A DNA stretch of 64,000 nucleotides from Herbaspirillum sp. CF444 (lineage in GTDB: Bacteria; Pseudomonadota; Gammaproteobacteria; Burkholderiales; Burkholderiaceae_D). The position numbers and the translations under genes are program-made. Under the pieces are notes generated by a model. The model ran no database searches and was not told where the DNA came from. It was given only the letters and a program-made list of their open reading frames with translations. Shown here piece after piece: positions 8,968 to 18,222 of the stretch. The stretch covers positions 1 to 64,000 of the forward strand of contig NZ_AKJW01000068.1 of the NCBI RefSeq assembly GCF_000282135.1, read 5' to 3'. How positions within the stretch are numbered: the first letter of the stretch is position 1; every line of letters begins with the position of its first letter.

Positions 8968-9376
8968 CGGGTTCTCTCCTTGGTTAGATATTCTTATAGA
9001 GGATGATGCGAAATATGAGCCGGGGGTAACCGACGCAGGCAGTCTTTGATGGGACTCCCTTATTTTGCTCCATCCTCTGTAGGCCGTCGTGCGGCCTTTG
9101 GGATACAACCGGTCAAGAATACCGTAAACCGGTTTAAACACACTGCTGCACTGCAACCTGGTAAGTTGCCTTGCGGCGGTCTGCTGGCTCCGCCGAGGCG
9201 GAGATGACACTGATAACATTGATGACGGATTTGATGCTGCTCCATTCGAAGACGGAGCGGTCCTGCCGATTACCTCGCACTGCTACTTTTGGTACAGACT
9301 CAGTACAGCGGCATCCGGGGCGCGTTGGCGGTTCGGATGCCGCTGGTATTTCTTTATTGCTTTATTTCTTTATGCT
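8968..9376. other. 409-base gene-free stretch between argH and livK
   Basis: This region must contain the livK promoter and the end of the argH transcript. I see a hairpin pairing GCGGCATCCG near 9310 with CGGATGCCGC near 9335, which may end argH although no clean U-run follows on the minus strand. A short palindrome AAACCGGTTT lies near 9126-9136 and a small GC hairpin (AGGCCG/CGGCCT) at about 9081-9097. No convincing -35/-10 pair for livK was found by eye. Confidence 0.5.
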
Positions 9377-10768
9377 TTACAGCGATTTGCGGAGTTCCGC
9401 GATCGCCAGGCGCACCTGGTTCGGTGCAGTGCCGCCGATGTGGTCGCGCGCGGCGACGGAGCCTTCCAGCGTCAGGACGCCGAAGATGTCGTTTTCGATC
9501 AATGGCGAATAGGTGCGCAGTTCGTCCAGCGTCAGATCCGACAGGTCGCAGTTGCGGTCGACGCAGGTGCGTACCGCGTGCGCGACGGCTTCGTGGGCGT
9601 CGCGGAAGGGCAGGCCCTTCTTCACCAGATAGTCGGCCAGGTCGGTGGCGGTGGCGTAACCCTGCAGGGCGGCGGCGCGCATGGCGTCCGGCTTGACGGT
9701 GATGCCGCGCGCCATGTCGGCGAAAATACGCAGCGTGTCGGTCAGCGTGTCGACGGTGTCGAACAGCGGTTCCTTGTCTTCCTGGTTGTCCTTGTTGTAG
9801 GCCAGCGGCTGGCCTTTCATCAGGGTCAGCAGCGCGATCAGGTGGCCGTTGACGCGGCCGGTCTTGCCGCGCGCCAGTTCCGGCACGTCGGGGTTTTTCT
9901 TTTGCGGCATGATCGACGAACCGGTGCAGAAGCGGTCGGCGATGTCGATGAAGCCGACGCGCGGGCTCATCCAAATCACCAGTTCTTCCGACATGCGCGA
10001 AATGTGGGTCATGACCAGGGCGGCGGCGGCGCAGAATTCGATGGCGAAGTCGCGATCCGAGACGGCGTCGAGCGAATTGCGGCAGACGTCGTCGAAGCCC
10101 AGCGTCTTGGCCACGCGCAGGCGATCGATCGGGAAGGTCGTGCCGGCCAGCGCGGCGGCGCCCAGCGGCAGGCGGTTGACGCGCTTGCGGGCATCGGCCA
10201 TGCGCTCGGCATCGCGGCCGAACATTTCAACATACGCCAGCACGTGGTGGCCGAAGGTGATCGGCTGGGCTACTTGCATGTGGGTGAAGCCGGGCAGGAT
10301 GGTGTCGGCGTGTTGCTCGGCCAGATCCACCAGCGCCGCGCGCAGGTCGCGCAGCAGGCCGTTGATGTCGTCGATGGCGGCGCGCATGTACAGGCGGATG
10401 TCGGTGGCGACCTGGTCGTTGCGCGAGCGGCCGGTGTGCAGGCGTTTGCCGGCGTCGCCGACCAGTTCGGTCAGGCGCTTTTCGATGTTCAGGTGGACGT
10501 CTTCGAGGTCGAGCAGCCATTCGAACTTGCCGGCGTCGATTTCACCTTTGATCTGCGTCATGCCGCGCTGGATGTCGGTGTAGTCTTGCGCGCTGATGAT
10601 CTGCTGATGCGCCAGCATTTCTGCATGGGCAAGCGAGCCTTGAATGTCGAATTGCGCCAGGCGATTGTCGAAGAAGACAGAGGCGGTGTAACGTTTCACC
10701 AGATCGGAAACGGGTTCGGAAAAGCGAGCCGACCAGGCTTCGCCTTTTTTCGATAATTGAGCGGTCAT
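9377..10768 (-). CDS. argH: Argininosuccinate lyase
   Basis: Catalyses the last step of arginine synthesis, splitting argininosuccinate into arginine and fumarate. The 463-residue protein carries the fumarase-superfamily signature [12 protein letters not shown], which contains the flexible catalytic serine loop, and the [12 protein letters not shown] and GFTHMQ regions of the active site. The ATG at 10768 gives the standard N-terminus ([13 protein letters not shown]); the longer open frame to 10987 is not conserved in character. An extended -10 element lies 25 bases upstream of the start. It stands alone rather than in an arg operon. Confidence 0.96.
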   Translation of the reverse strand: MTAQLSKKGEAWSARFSEPVSDLVKRYTASVFFDNRLAQFDIQGSLAHAEMLAHQQIISAQDYTDIQRGMTQIKGEIDAGKFEWLLDLEDVHLNIEKRLTELVGDAGKRLHTGRSRNDQVATDIRLYMRAAIDDINGLLRDLRAALVDLAEQHADTILPGFTHMQVAQPITFGHHVLAYVEMFGRDAERMADARKRVNRLPLGAAALAGTTFPIDRLRVAKTLGFDDVCRNSLDAVSDRDFAIEFCAAAALVMTHISRMSEELVIWMSPRVGFIDIADRFCTGSSIMPQKKNPDVPELARGKTGRVNGHLIALLTLMKGQPLAYNKDNQEDKEPLFDTVDTLTDTLRIFADMARGITVKPDAMRAAALQGYATATDLADYLVKKGLPFRDAHEAVAHAVRTCVDRNCDLSDLTLDELRTYSPLIENDIFGVLTLEGSVAARDHIGGTAPNQVRLAIAELRKSL

Positions 10769-10792
10769 AGTGGGGGTCCCGGAGAATACGCG

Positions 10793-10801
10793 ATTATAGC
10801 A
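10793..10801 (-). promoter_or_regulatory. Extended -10 promoter of argH
   Basis: On the minus strand the sequence reads TGCTATAAT, a perfect extended -10 hexamer, about 25 bases before the argH ATG. No good -35 is visible, as is common for extended -10 promoters. Confidence 0.6.
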
Positions 10802-11000
10802 AGTCGATGACATTTGAGCCACGCCACGGCGCGCCCGGGCTTGGCGCAGACCTTGGCGGGATGTAAATTGGCGGCAGTGCCGGTGCAAGTCAATAGGGAT
10901 TTTCTGCGTGGCGCCGACGTCGGCATGATGGCAACATCCATGGACTATCAAGAGGACGTGGCATAAAAAACATTGCACTCTTGCCAAATCTTGAAGATAC

Positions 11001-11039
11001 TCGAATTGCTGTTTGTAAATCCAAGCAATTCGATTTTTT
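11001..11039 (+). terminator. Intrinsic terminator in the leader of the HDOD gene
   Basis: A perfect nine-base stem (TCGAATTGC at 11001-11009 with GCAATTCGA at 11025-11033) is followed directly by six T on the plus strand. The next gene starts at 11100, while the upstream gene argH runs the other way, so this terminator must end a short plus-strand RNA or act as an attenuator. The whole 331-base stretch 10769-11099 contains no convincing coding frame. Confidence 0.75.
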
Positions 11040-11099
11040 CGGGCTTGTTAACAAGAATTATCTGACAGGCTCCAGTGGTCTCATCCGGGGAGAGGTCTC

Positions 11100-11927
11100 A
11101 TGAATTTTGAAGCATTGTTTCAACAGCAAGCAGCATTGCCCAGCATTCCCAAAGTCGTGCAGGAAGTCATCGAGAGCTTCAACAACGACAATGTGTCGAT
11201 CGAAGACATCGCCAGGAAACTGAGCGCCGATCAGGTGTTGAGCGCCAAGCTGCTGCGTCTGGCGAATTCCTCCTACTATCATGTCTCGCGCAGTATCGGC
11301 ACCGTCGACGACGCCGTGCTGATGCTGGGTTTCATGACCGTGCGCACGCTGGTGGTCAGCACCGGCCTGACCGGCAGTTTCAAGTCGATGTCGGGCGTGG
11401 ATCTCAAGCTGTTCTGGCGCTACAGCCTGCATACCGCGATCGTCGCCAAATGGCTGGCGAAGAAGCAGGGGCTCAACTCCGACCTGGGCTTCACCGTCGG
11501 CCTGATGCACGCCATCGGCCAGTTGGTCATGCATGCGGCAATGCCCGAGCAAACCTTGCAGGTCGACAAGATCGCCAGCACTATCGATGCGCGCCGTCTC
11601 GATGTCGAGCACACGTCGTTCGGCTACGACTTTGCCGACGTCGGCGCGGAGCTGGCGAAGCGCTGGCGTTTCCCCAACGAGTTTTCCGAGGCCATCAAGT
11701 CGTTCCCGAGGCCGCTGGAAGTCATTCCATTCAACAAGATCGCTGCCGTTATCCATATCGCGGCATGGCGCGCACGTGCGGAAGAGAATAAGTATTCCCG
11801 CGAGGAAATGGAGTCGACTTTCCCGGAGGAAGTCGCCGCCAAGCTGGGCGTGAAGCCGGAGGTGCTGCTTGATGAATTGCCTCCGTTGGCGGAATTGGGC
11901 GCCGGAATGGAAGAGTTGATTTCCTGA
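11100..11927 (+). CDS. HDOD domain-containing signalling protein
   Basis: A 275-residue protein dominated by an HDOD domain, a helical fold related to HD phosphohydrolases but usually without the metal-binding residues. The segment LPSIPKVVQEVIESFNNDNVSIEDIARKLSADQVLSAKLLRLANS is diagnostic. HDOD proteins act in signal-dependent regulation, often alongside cyclic-di-GMP enzymes or chemotaxis. The ribosome site GGGGAGAGG lies before the ATG. It appears monocistronic, with a terminator hairpin in its leader and another after its stop. The output is unknown. Confidence 0.88.
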   Translation: MNFEALFQQQAALPSIPKVVQEVIESFNNDNVSIEDIARKLSADQVLSAKLLRLANSSYYHVSRSIGTVDDAVLMLGFMTVRTLVVSTGLTGSFKSMSGVDLKLFWRYSLHTAIVAKWLAKKQGLNSDLGFTVGLMHAIGQLVMHAAMPEQTLQVDKIASTIDARRLDVEHTSFGYDFADVGAELAKRWRFPNEFSEAIKSFPRPLEVIPFNKIAAVIHIAAWRARAEENKYSREEMESTFPEEVAAKLGVKPEVLLDELPPLAELGAGMEELIS

Positions 11928-11997
11928 GGGGAATTTTTCTGTCCTCCAATCTCTGATCGGACCGCGGCGCGAATCGTGCCGGACGCGTGGGTCGATA

Positions 11998-12035
11998 AAA
12001 AAAGCGGATGGGGCTTGCGCCTCATCCGCTTTTTT
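11998..12035. terminator. Bidirectional terminator between HDOD and hydrolase genes
   Basis: AAAAAAGCGGATG (ending 12010) pairs with CATCCGCTTTTTT (12023-12035). A-run and T-run on either side let it work in both directions for two convergent genes. Confidence 0.85.
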
Positions 12036-12061
12036 ACTGGCGGGAACATGTCCCCGCGCGT

Positions 12062-12997
12062 CTACTCCAGCTTGTCTTTCAGGAACTTCAGCATTTCGCG
12101 ATAGGCTTCCGCGCGCGAATCGGCATTGCCTCCGCTGGTGACGCCTTCGCCGCGTTTGCCGGCGCCGGGGATGTCCATGCGGACATGCATGGGCAGGCCC
12201 GGGGCATCGAAGTCGTGGTAAGTGTCTGGGTAGAGACGCAGGGTGATTCCGGTGTCGCTGCCTTCGGTTTTCTTTTCCAGCGATTCACACGCTTCCGGCG
12301 GCGTCCAGTCGTCGTTTTCGCCCATGAGGATCAGCATCGGCGCAGCCGGTTTGTAGGGCGTGCGGCTGCCGGCGTAAGGCGTGCAGGTCGGATAGAAGGC
12401 AACGGCGGCTTTGGGTTGCACCTTGCGGACCGCGACATCCGTCTGGGCCAGATTCATGGCTGCCAGGATCGTCGTGGCGCCGTGCGACCAGCCGACCATG
12501 CCGACGTGTGCGTAGTCGACGTCTTCCTGCGTGGCCAGCCAACGCAGGGCGATCTGCACGTCGAGGCGGCGGTTGGCGCTGCTGGCTTCGCGCTGGGCCT
12601 GGCTTTCCTGGCAGATGGAACGGCGGCCGCGCGGCGTGAAGCTGTCCGGGAACAGCACGTTGTAGCCGGCGTCGGTCAACGCGCGCGCCATGGCGATGTG
12701 GCGCGGGGTGAATTCGATTTTCTCTTTGTTGACGCTGCTGTAGAGGCCGCCGCAGCCGTGCATGGCAATGATGGTCGGTTTCTTGTCCGCCTTGCCTTTG
12801 CCCTTGAACCAGAAGCCGAACAAGGCGGTCGCTTTGCCGCCCGGCGATTCGACGCTGGTCAGGAACACGCGGTCGGTGCGCAAAGGCGGCAGCGGAGCCG
12901 GCTTGGCGGCGGGCGCTGCAGCAAAGGAAGTAGCGGCGAGTTGTACGCACAGCCCAGTCAGGCAGAGCGATGCAATGGTTTTACCCCGGATATTCAT
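12062..12997 (-). CDS. Exported alpha/beta hydrolase, dienelactone hydrolase-like
   Basis: A 311-residue protein with an N-terminal signal peptide (hydrophobic IASLCLTGLCVQLAATSFA, cleavage near the following AAPAA) and an alpha/beta hydrolase fold. The nucleophile elbow is GWSHG, the oxyanion region MHGCGG, an acidic residue sits in MGENDDWTPPE and the catalytic histidine is probably in YPDTYHDFD, a dienelactone-hydrolase pattern. The ATG at 12997 follows GGGGAAG at proper spacing; an in-frame TTG at 13012 is less likely. The natural ester or lactone substrate is unknown. It is convergent with the HDOD gene. Confidence 0.85.
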   Translation of the reverse strand: MNIRGKTIASLCLTGLCVQLAATSFAAAPAAKPAPLPPLRTDRVFLTSVESPGGKATALFGFWFKGKGKADKKPTIIAMHGCGGLYSSVNKEKIEFTPRHIAMARALTDAGYNVLFPDSFTPRGRRSICQESQAQREASSANRRLDVQIALRWLATQEDVDYAHVGMVGWSHGATTILAAMNLAQTDVAVRKVQPKAAVAFYPTCTPYAGSRTPYKPAAPMLILMGENDDWTPPEACESLEKKTEGSDTGITLRLYPDTYHDFDAPGLPMHVRMDIPGAGKRGEGVTSGGNADSRAEAYREMLKFLKDKLE

Positions 12998-13063
12998 GGC
13001 GAACTTCCCCAAATATTTATGTGTGCAACCATCGGTCGGTCAGGCGGTCGGGCGGGCGAGCCT

Positions 13064-13993
13064 TCAGGCCGACGTTGGTTTGCTGTCGATTCTGTCTTGC
13101 GATGTTGCTTTCGCGGTTGCCGGCTTCAACACCAGCAGCAGCGCCGCCCCGATCAATGCGCCTCCCACGGCGTAAGCCCAGGACAATTGTTCATTGAGAA
13201 ACAGCCACCCCCACAATACGCCGAAAAGCGGTATCAAAAAAGTAACGGTTAACGACTTCACAGGTCCTATATCGGCAATTAATCGGAAAAATAAAATATA
13301 GGCCAGCGCCGAACACACAAATCCCAATGCCAGCAAAGCAAACCACGTACCAGCGCTGCCGTGCAAGGGCGTGCCTTGCATGCCGGTGCTTATCGCAAAA
13401 AACGGCAACAACAGCCCAACCGCGCCCAACTGGCTGCCAAACGCCACCAGTTTGCTGTCCAGTCCGCCGCGATCGGTGATCCAGCGCTTGGTCAGGAAAC
13501 CCGCCAGGCCGTAACAGCTGGTGGCCAGCAGGCAGGCCAGCGCACCGAAAACAGTCGCGGTGTCGAAGGCTACCGGGCCGGTCCTGGTCAGCACGGCAAC
13601 GCCGGCCAACCCGAGCACGACGCCTGCCACTTTGCGGCCGGTCAGTGTGTCACCGAAAAATAACGCCCCGATGACCACGCCCATCAACGGCGTCGTTGCG
13701 TTCAGAATGGCGGAGTATCCCGCCGGCAGCACCTTCGCCGCCAGGCTGTACAGCACGAAAGGGATGCCGGAATTGATGGCGCCCAGCAGCATCGCCGCGC
13801 GCAGTTTTCCCTCAAACCGCCATTTTACGCGCAGCGCCGCCAAGATGAGCAGCAGGCCGGCCGCGCCGAACAGCACGCGGAAAAACGCCGTATTCAGGGC
13901 GCCCAGTTCCGGCACGACGATGCGCATGAACAGAAAGCTTGCGCCCCAGATGGCGGACAGAGCGAGCAGGCGGAACAGGTCGGCGGATTTCAT
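13064..13993 (-). CDS. EamA/DMT family transporter
   Basis: A 309-residue inner-membrane protein with ten hydrophobic segments arranged as two EamA repeats. The first repeat opens LFRLLALSAIWGASFLFMRI and the second contains ACLLATSCYGLAGFLTKRWI. Family members export amino acids, nucleosides or other metabolites; the substrate here cannot be read. A perfect 13-base hairpin lies in its presumed mRNA leader, 24 bases upstream of the start. It has no obvious functional link to its neighbours. Confidence 0.88.
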   Translation of the reverse strand: MKSADLFRLLALSAIWGASFLFMRIVVPELGALNTAFFRVLFGAAGLLLILAALRVKWRFEGKLRAAMLLGAINSGIPFVLYSLAAKVLPAGYSAILNATTPLMGVVIGALFFGDTLTGRKVAGVVLGLAGVAVLTRTGPVAFDTATVFGALACLLATSCYGLAGFLTKRWITDRGGLDSKLVAFGSQLGAVGLLLPFFAISTGMQGTPLHGSAGTWFALLALGFVCSALAYILFFRLIADIGPVKSLTVTFLIPLFGVLWGWLFLNEQLSWAYAVGGALIGAALLLVLKPATAKATSQDRIDSKPTSA

Positions 13994-14016
13994 CGGCGGT
14001 CCGGCAAAAGAAGGAG

Positions 14017-14046
14017 GGGCATCATTCTTGAGGAAGAATGATGCCC
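14017..14046. other. Perfect 13-bp inverted repeat upstream of the EamA gene
   Basis: GGGCATCATTCTT (14017-14029) pairs exactly with AAGAATGATGCCC (14034-14046) around a four-base loop. It lacks a U-run on either strand, so it may be an operator or a leader hairpin and not a terminator. Confidence 0.6.
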
Positions 14047-14127
14047 GGGCACTCCGAAACTTGCTATCGTGTTTTTCCTGATGGTGTGCAGGAAACGAAA
14101 TGTGTACGGCAAATCAGGACGGCGTCT

Positions 14128-14160
14128 GCGTACATCGGCGTGCTGCAAGCCGATGTACGC
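14128..14160 (-). terminator. Stem-loop after ppc
   Basis: GCGTACATCGGC (14128-14139) pairs with GCCGATGTACGC (14149-14160). It lies 18 bases past the ppc stop codon. There is no U-run, so it may end the transcript with Rho or protect the mRNA 3' end. Confidence 0.5.
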
Positions 14161-14177
14161 GCAGAACCGCTACTGCG

Positions 14178-17063
14178 TCAGCCAGTATTGCGCAGGCCGG
14201 CGGCGACGCCGTTGATGGTCAGGTGGATGCCGCGCTGCACGCGCTCTTCGACCTTTTTGCCTGCTGCCGCCGTGCTGCGATGGCGCCTGATCAGTTCGAC
14301 CTGCAAGTGGTTCAGCGGATCGAGATAGGCGAAACGGTTCTTGATCGAGCGCGCCAGCAGCGGATTGCCGGCCAGGCGATCCTTGTTGCCGGTGATCGAA
14401 CCGAGCAACTGGCTGGTGCGCTCATGCTCGCTGACGATACGCCCGAAGATCGCCGTGCGCAGTTTGCGGTCGGCGACCAGTCCGGCGTAGCGCGAGGCCA
14501 CGGCGAGGTCGGTCTTGGACAAGACCATGTCCATGTTCGACAGCAGGGCGGCAAAGAACGGCCACTCCTTGCACATGGCGCGCAGCGTCGCCAGTTTTTT
14601 GGCGCTTTCTTTGGCGCCGCCTTCCTGCAGCCATCCCGACACCGCGCTGCCGAAGCCGTACCAGCCCGGGAACAGCAGGCGGCACTGACCCCACGAGAAG
14701 CCCCATGGAATCGCGCGCAAGTCTTCGATGCGGCGCGTCGATTTGCGCGAAGCGGGGCGCGAGCCGATGTTGAGTTCGGCGATTTCGGCGATCGGCGTCG
14801 AGGCGAAGAAGTAGTCGGTGAAGCCCGGTGTTTCGTAGACCAGGTTGCGGTAGGCCTGATAGGCGCGTTCCGACAGGTCTTCCATGACGTGCTCGAACTC
14901 GGCCAGCTTGCGGGTCTCTTTCGCATCGGTGGTTTCCGGCATGAGGCTGGCTTCCAGCGTCGCGGCGACCAGCAGTTCCAGATTGCGGCGACCGATTTCC
15001 GGATTGGAGAACTTGGACGCGATGATCTCGCCTTGTTCGGTCAGGCGGATCTGGCCGTTGACCGTGCCCGGCGGTTGCGCCAGGATGGCCTGGTAGCTCG
15101 GACCGCCGCCGCGGCCGACGGTGCCGCCGCGGCCGTGGAACAGACGCAGCTTGACGCCGGCGCGGTTGAACAATTCCACCAGGCGGTTTTCGGATTTGTA
15201 GAGCTCCCAGTTGGACGTGAGGAAGCCGCCGTCCTTGTTGGAGTCGGAATAACCCAACATCACTTCCTGCAACTTGCCTTGTTTGGCGATCAGCGGCGCC
15301 ACCAGCGGGAATGACAGCCATTGCTCCATGATGTCGGCGGCGCAGCGCAAGTCGGGGATGGTTTCGAATAGCGGGATCACCATCAGTTCGAGTTCGACCA
15401 GCTTGGACGGATCCTTGGCGTCGGCGTGCAGCAGGCCGGTTTCCTTTTGCAGCAGCAAGACTTCCAGCAAGTCGGAGGCCGTCTCCGTGTGCGAGATGAT
15501 GTAGTTGCGAATCGCGCGCGCGCCGTAACGCTGGCGGATCTCGCGCGCGGTGCGCAGGATGGTCAGCTCGGAATTGGTTTCATCCGAATAGGTCAGGTAG
15601 GGCGAGTACAGCAGGCGCGGCTTGGACAGCTCGGCCAGCAGCAGCGCGATCTTCTTTTCTTCGCTCAGGCCCGCATAGGATGTCTCCACTTGCGCGCTGG
15701 CGAACAATTCGCCGAGCACGCGTTCGTGCACGTCGGAGCTTTGGCGCATGTCCAGCGTGGCGAGGTGGAAACCGAAAATTTCAATTGAACGCTTGAGCAC
15801 CGCCAGGCGCGGTTTGACCAGGGCAGCGCCGTGATTGGCGTTGAGCGAGTCGATCAGTACCTGCAGTTCCCTGATGCATTCTTCGGGAGCGTCGTAGTGG
15901 GCGGCGGCGCCGACTTCCTGACGCAGGATGTTGACCACGCCGAGATTGCGGGCCGTCGCCGCCAGGCGCGCATACACGCCGATCAGCGCCCGGCGGTAGG
16001 GTTCGTCGGCGCGATGGTTGGAGGTGTCGGGCGAGGTGTCGGCCAGCGCCAGCAAGTCAGCGCTGGCGTCGACCATCAGGGTCGAGATCGACAACTCGGC
16101 ACCAAGTGCGTGGACTTCGTCGAGGTAGAAATCGAAGATCGTGGTCGACTGGCGTTGCAGCGCGCGTTGCATGGTGCCGGCGTTGACGTTGGGATTGCCG
16201 TCGCGGTCGCCGCCGATCCAGCTGCCCATCTGCACGAAAGGCGGCAGTTCCGCCGGGGTGGTGCGGGAACGCGAGCGCGATGGAAACTGTGCGTTGATCT
16301 CTTCTTCGATGTCGTCGTACAGCGCCGGCAGCTCACGCAGGAAGGTGATGCGGTAGTAGGACAGCGCGTTTTCGATTTCATCGGCAACGGTCAGCTTGGT
16401 ATAGCGCAGCATGCGGGTTTGCCACAGCGTGGCGATGCGCGCGCGCAGCAGTTCGGTGTTGTCGCGCAGTTCCTTCGGCGTCAGCGGATGGTCGCGCAGC
16501 GCCAGCAGGCGGGCGATTTCGCGCTCCGCATCGAGGATGCTCTTGCGCTGCACTTCGGTCGGGTGCGCGGTCAGCACCGGCGAGATCAGCGACTCCGACA
16601 GGAAGTTGCGCACGGTGTTGCCGGAGACGCCGGCATTGTCCAGGCGCGACAGGGCGTAGGCCACGCTGCTCGGTTGCGGCGCCGAGCCGGCCAGCAAGTG
16701 GGCGCGGCGGCGGCGGTTGTGGTGCTGGTCTTCGGCGATATTGGCCAGGTGCGAGAAATACGAGAACGCGCGCACCACCGAATTGGTCTGGTCGCGCGTC
16801 AGTTTCTTGAGCAGCTTGTCGAGTTCGGCGCCGGCCTTGGCGTCGGATTCGCGGCGAAAGCGCACGGCGGTCTGGCGTATGGTCTCGACCACTTCGAAGA
16901 CGGCGTCGCCTTCCTGGTCGCGCAGCACTTCGCCGAGCAGACGGCCGAGCAGGCGGATGTCTTCTTTGAGCGGAGCGTCCTTGTCTGCGGACTTGACGGG
17001 GCGTTTTTCGGTGGAGCCGGGGGTGTTGCGAGCAGAAGTTTTAGTTTGTGGTTTGATTGGCAT
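14178..17063 (-). CDS. ppc: Phosphoenolpyruvate carboxylase
   Basis: An anaplerotic enzyme that carboxylates phosphoenolpyruvate to oxaloacetate. The 961-residue length fits the bacterial family. The catalytic histidine lies in LTAHPTEVQRKS at about residue 167, the second signature is GYSDSNKDGG, and the arginine-glycine loop FHGRGGTVGRGGGP is intact; the C-terminus ends in the family-typical LRNTG. The ATG at 17063 is preceded by two in-frame TTG codons that would add three residues. The first 35 residues form a basic linker. It is divergent from hemC. Confidence 0.97.
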   Translation of the reverse strand: MPIKPQTKTSARNTPGSTEKRPVKSADKDAPLKEDIRLLGRLLGEVLRDQEGDAVFEVVETIRQTAVRFRRESDAKAGAELDKLLKKLTRDQTNSVVRAFSYFSHLANIAEDQHHNRRRRAHLLAGSAPQPSSVAYALSRLDNAGVSGNTVRNFLSESLISPVLTAHPTEVQRKSILDAEREIARLLALRDHPLTPKELRDNTELLRARIATLWQTRMLRYTKLTVADEIENALSYYRITFLRELPALYDDIEEEINAQFPSRSRSRTTPAELPPFVQMGSWIGGDRDGNPNVNAGTMQRALQRQSTTIFDFYLDEVHALGAELSISTLMVDASADLLALADTSPDTSNHRADEPYRRALIGVYARLAATARNLGVVNILRQEVGAAAHYDAPEECIRELQVLIDSLNANHGAALVKPRLAVLKRSIEIFGFHLATLDMRQSSDVHERVLGELFASAQVETSYAGLSEEKKIALLLAELSKPRLLYSPYLTYSDETNSELTILRTAREIRQRYGARAIRNYIISHTETASDLLEVLLLQKETGLLHADAKDPSKLVELELMVIPLFETIPDLRCAADIMEQWLSFPLVAPLIAKQGKLQEVMLGYSDSNKDGGFLTSNWELYKSENRLVELFNRAGVKLRLFHGRGGTVGRGGGPSYQAILAQPPGTVNGQIRLTEQGEIIASKFSNPEIGRRNLELLVAATLEASLMPETTDAKETRKLAEFEHVMEDLSERAYQAYRNLVYETPGFTDYFFASTPIAEIAELNIGSRPASRKSTRRIEDLRAIPWGFSWGQCRLLFPGWYGFGSAVSGWLQEGGAKESAKKLATLRAMCKEWPFFAALLSNMDMVLSKTDLAVASRYAGLVADRKLRTAIFGRIVSEHERTSQLLGSITGNKDRLAGNPLLARSIKNRFAYLDPLNHLQVELIRRHRSTAAAGKKVEERVQRGIHLTINGVAAGLRNTG

Positions 17064-17115
17064 GATCAACAATTGCTACGGTTTTCAGAGGAGAAAGTCG
17101 GGCGTGCTGGTCGAA

Positions 17116-17141
17116 CTGTCAGTGGTGCTGCGTGCTAGAAT
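17116..17141 (+). promoter_or_regulatory. Probable hemC promoter
   Basis: An extended -10 (TGCTAGAAT at 17133-17141) is preceded by CTGTCA at 17116-17121. Transcription would begin near 17148, after the first possible start of the open frame at 17132, which supports the later TTG start of hemC. Confidence 0.55.
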
Positions 17142-17230
17142 TTGGCTCACTTGTTTGCCTCCACTATTTTTATATTTTTGATGCGCCGGGCACCTTCACA
17201 GATGACTCGGCGACTACCGGAAGAGCCCTC

Positions 17231-18184
17231 TTGAAAGAATTTCCTCCCTCCAGGCTGGTCATCGCTTCGCGCGAAAGCCGTCTCGCCATGTGGCAAGCCG
17301 AGCATGTACGCGACCGGTTGGCAGCATTATATCCGCAGTGCAGCATAATCATTCTCGGAATGACGACGCGCGGCGATCAGATTCTCGATCGCACGCTGTC
17401 CAAGGTCGGCGGCAAGGGGCTGTTTGTGAAGGAGCTGGAAGTCGCCATGGCGGAGGGACGCGCCGATTTTGCCGTGCACTCGCTCAAGGACGTGCCGATG
17501 GAGCTGCCGCAAGGTTTTGTGCTGGGCGGCATTCTGGAGCGCGAAGATCCGCGCGACGCCTTCGTCTCCAACGACTATGCCGGACTCGACGATCTGCCGC
17601 ACGGCGCGGTGGTCGGCACCAGCAGCCTGCGTCGCCAGGCATTGATCGCGGCGCGCTATCCGCACCTGGTCATCAAGCCCTTGCGCGGCAATCTCGATAC
17701 GCGTCTGGCCAAGCTCGACCGCGGCGAGTATGCCGCCATCATTCTTGCCGTGGCGGGGCTGAAGCGCCTCGGCCTGGAATCGCGCATCCGCTCGGCGATC
17801 GCGCCGGAACAAAGCCTGCCGGCGCCGGGGCAAGGCGCGATGGCGATCGAAATCCTCGCCGATCGCACCGATCTGCAACGCGTGCTGGCGCCGATCAATC
17901 ATCTGCCGACCGATCGCGCGGTGACGGCTGAACGCACGCTGTCGCGCACTTTCGGCGGCAGTTGCCAGATTCCATTGGCGGCGTTCGCCACCATTGAGGG
18001 CGACAAGATGCACATGCGCGCGATGGTCGCCACGCCCGACGGCAAGCAGATTGCCGCCGCCGAAGCCAGCGGCCCGGCCGATGCACCCGAAGCACTGGGC
18101 CGGCAGGTCGCCGATCTGCTGCAGGCGCAGGGCGCCGAAGCGATTCTGGCGGCATGCAAGGCGGACGCTGCCGGTGCGGACTAG
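17231..18184 (+). CDS. hemC: Hydroxymethylbilane synthase (porphobilinogen deaminase)
   Basis: Joins four porphobilinogen molecules into hydroxymethylbilane in heme synthesis. Conserved features are the start [19 protein letters not shown], the TRGDQILD segment, [17 protein letters not shown] and the [11 protein letters not shown] motif whose Cys245 carries the dipyrromethane cofactor. I start it at TTG 17231, with GGAAGAG upstream, giving 317 residues, the normal length; the frame extends to 17132 without family sequence and upstream of the likely transcript start. hemD follows 38 bases later. Confidence 0.95.
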   Translation: MKEFPPSRLVIASRESRLAMWQAEHVRDRLAALYPQCSIIILGMTTRGDQILDRTLSKVGGKGLFVKELEVAMAEGRADFAVHSLKDVPMELPQGFVLGGILEREDPRDAFVSNDYAGLDDLPHGAVVGTSSLRRQALIAARYPHLVIKPLRGNLDTRLAKLDRGEYAAIILAVAGLKRLGLESRIRSAIAPEQSLPAPGQGAMAIEILADRTDLQRVLAPINHLPTDRAVTAERTLSRTFGGSCQIPLAAFATIEGDKMHMRAMVATPDGKQIAAAEASGPADAPEALGRQVADLLQAQGAEAILAACKADAAGAD

Positions 18185-18222
18185 CCATCTCCTGTTGCTT
18201 TGCCACTTCTGAAGGGAGTGCG

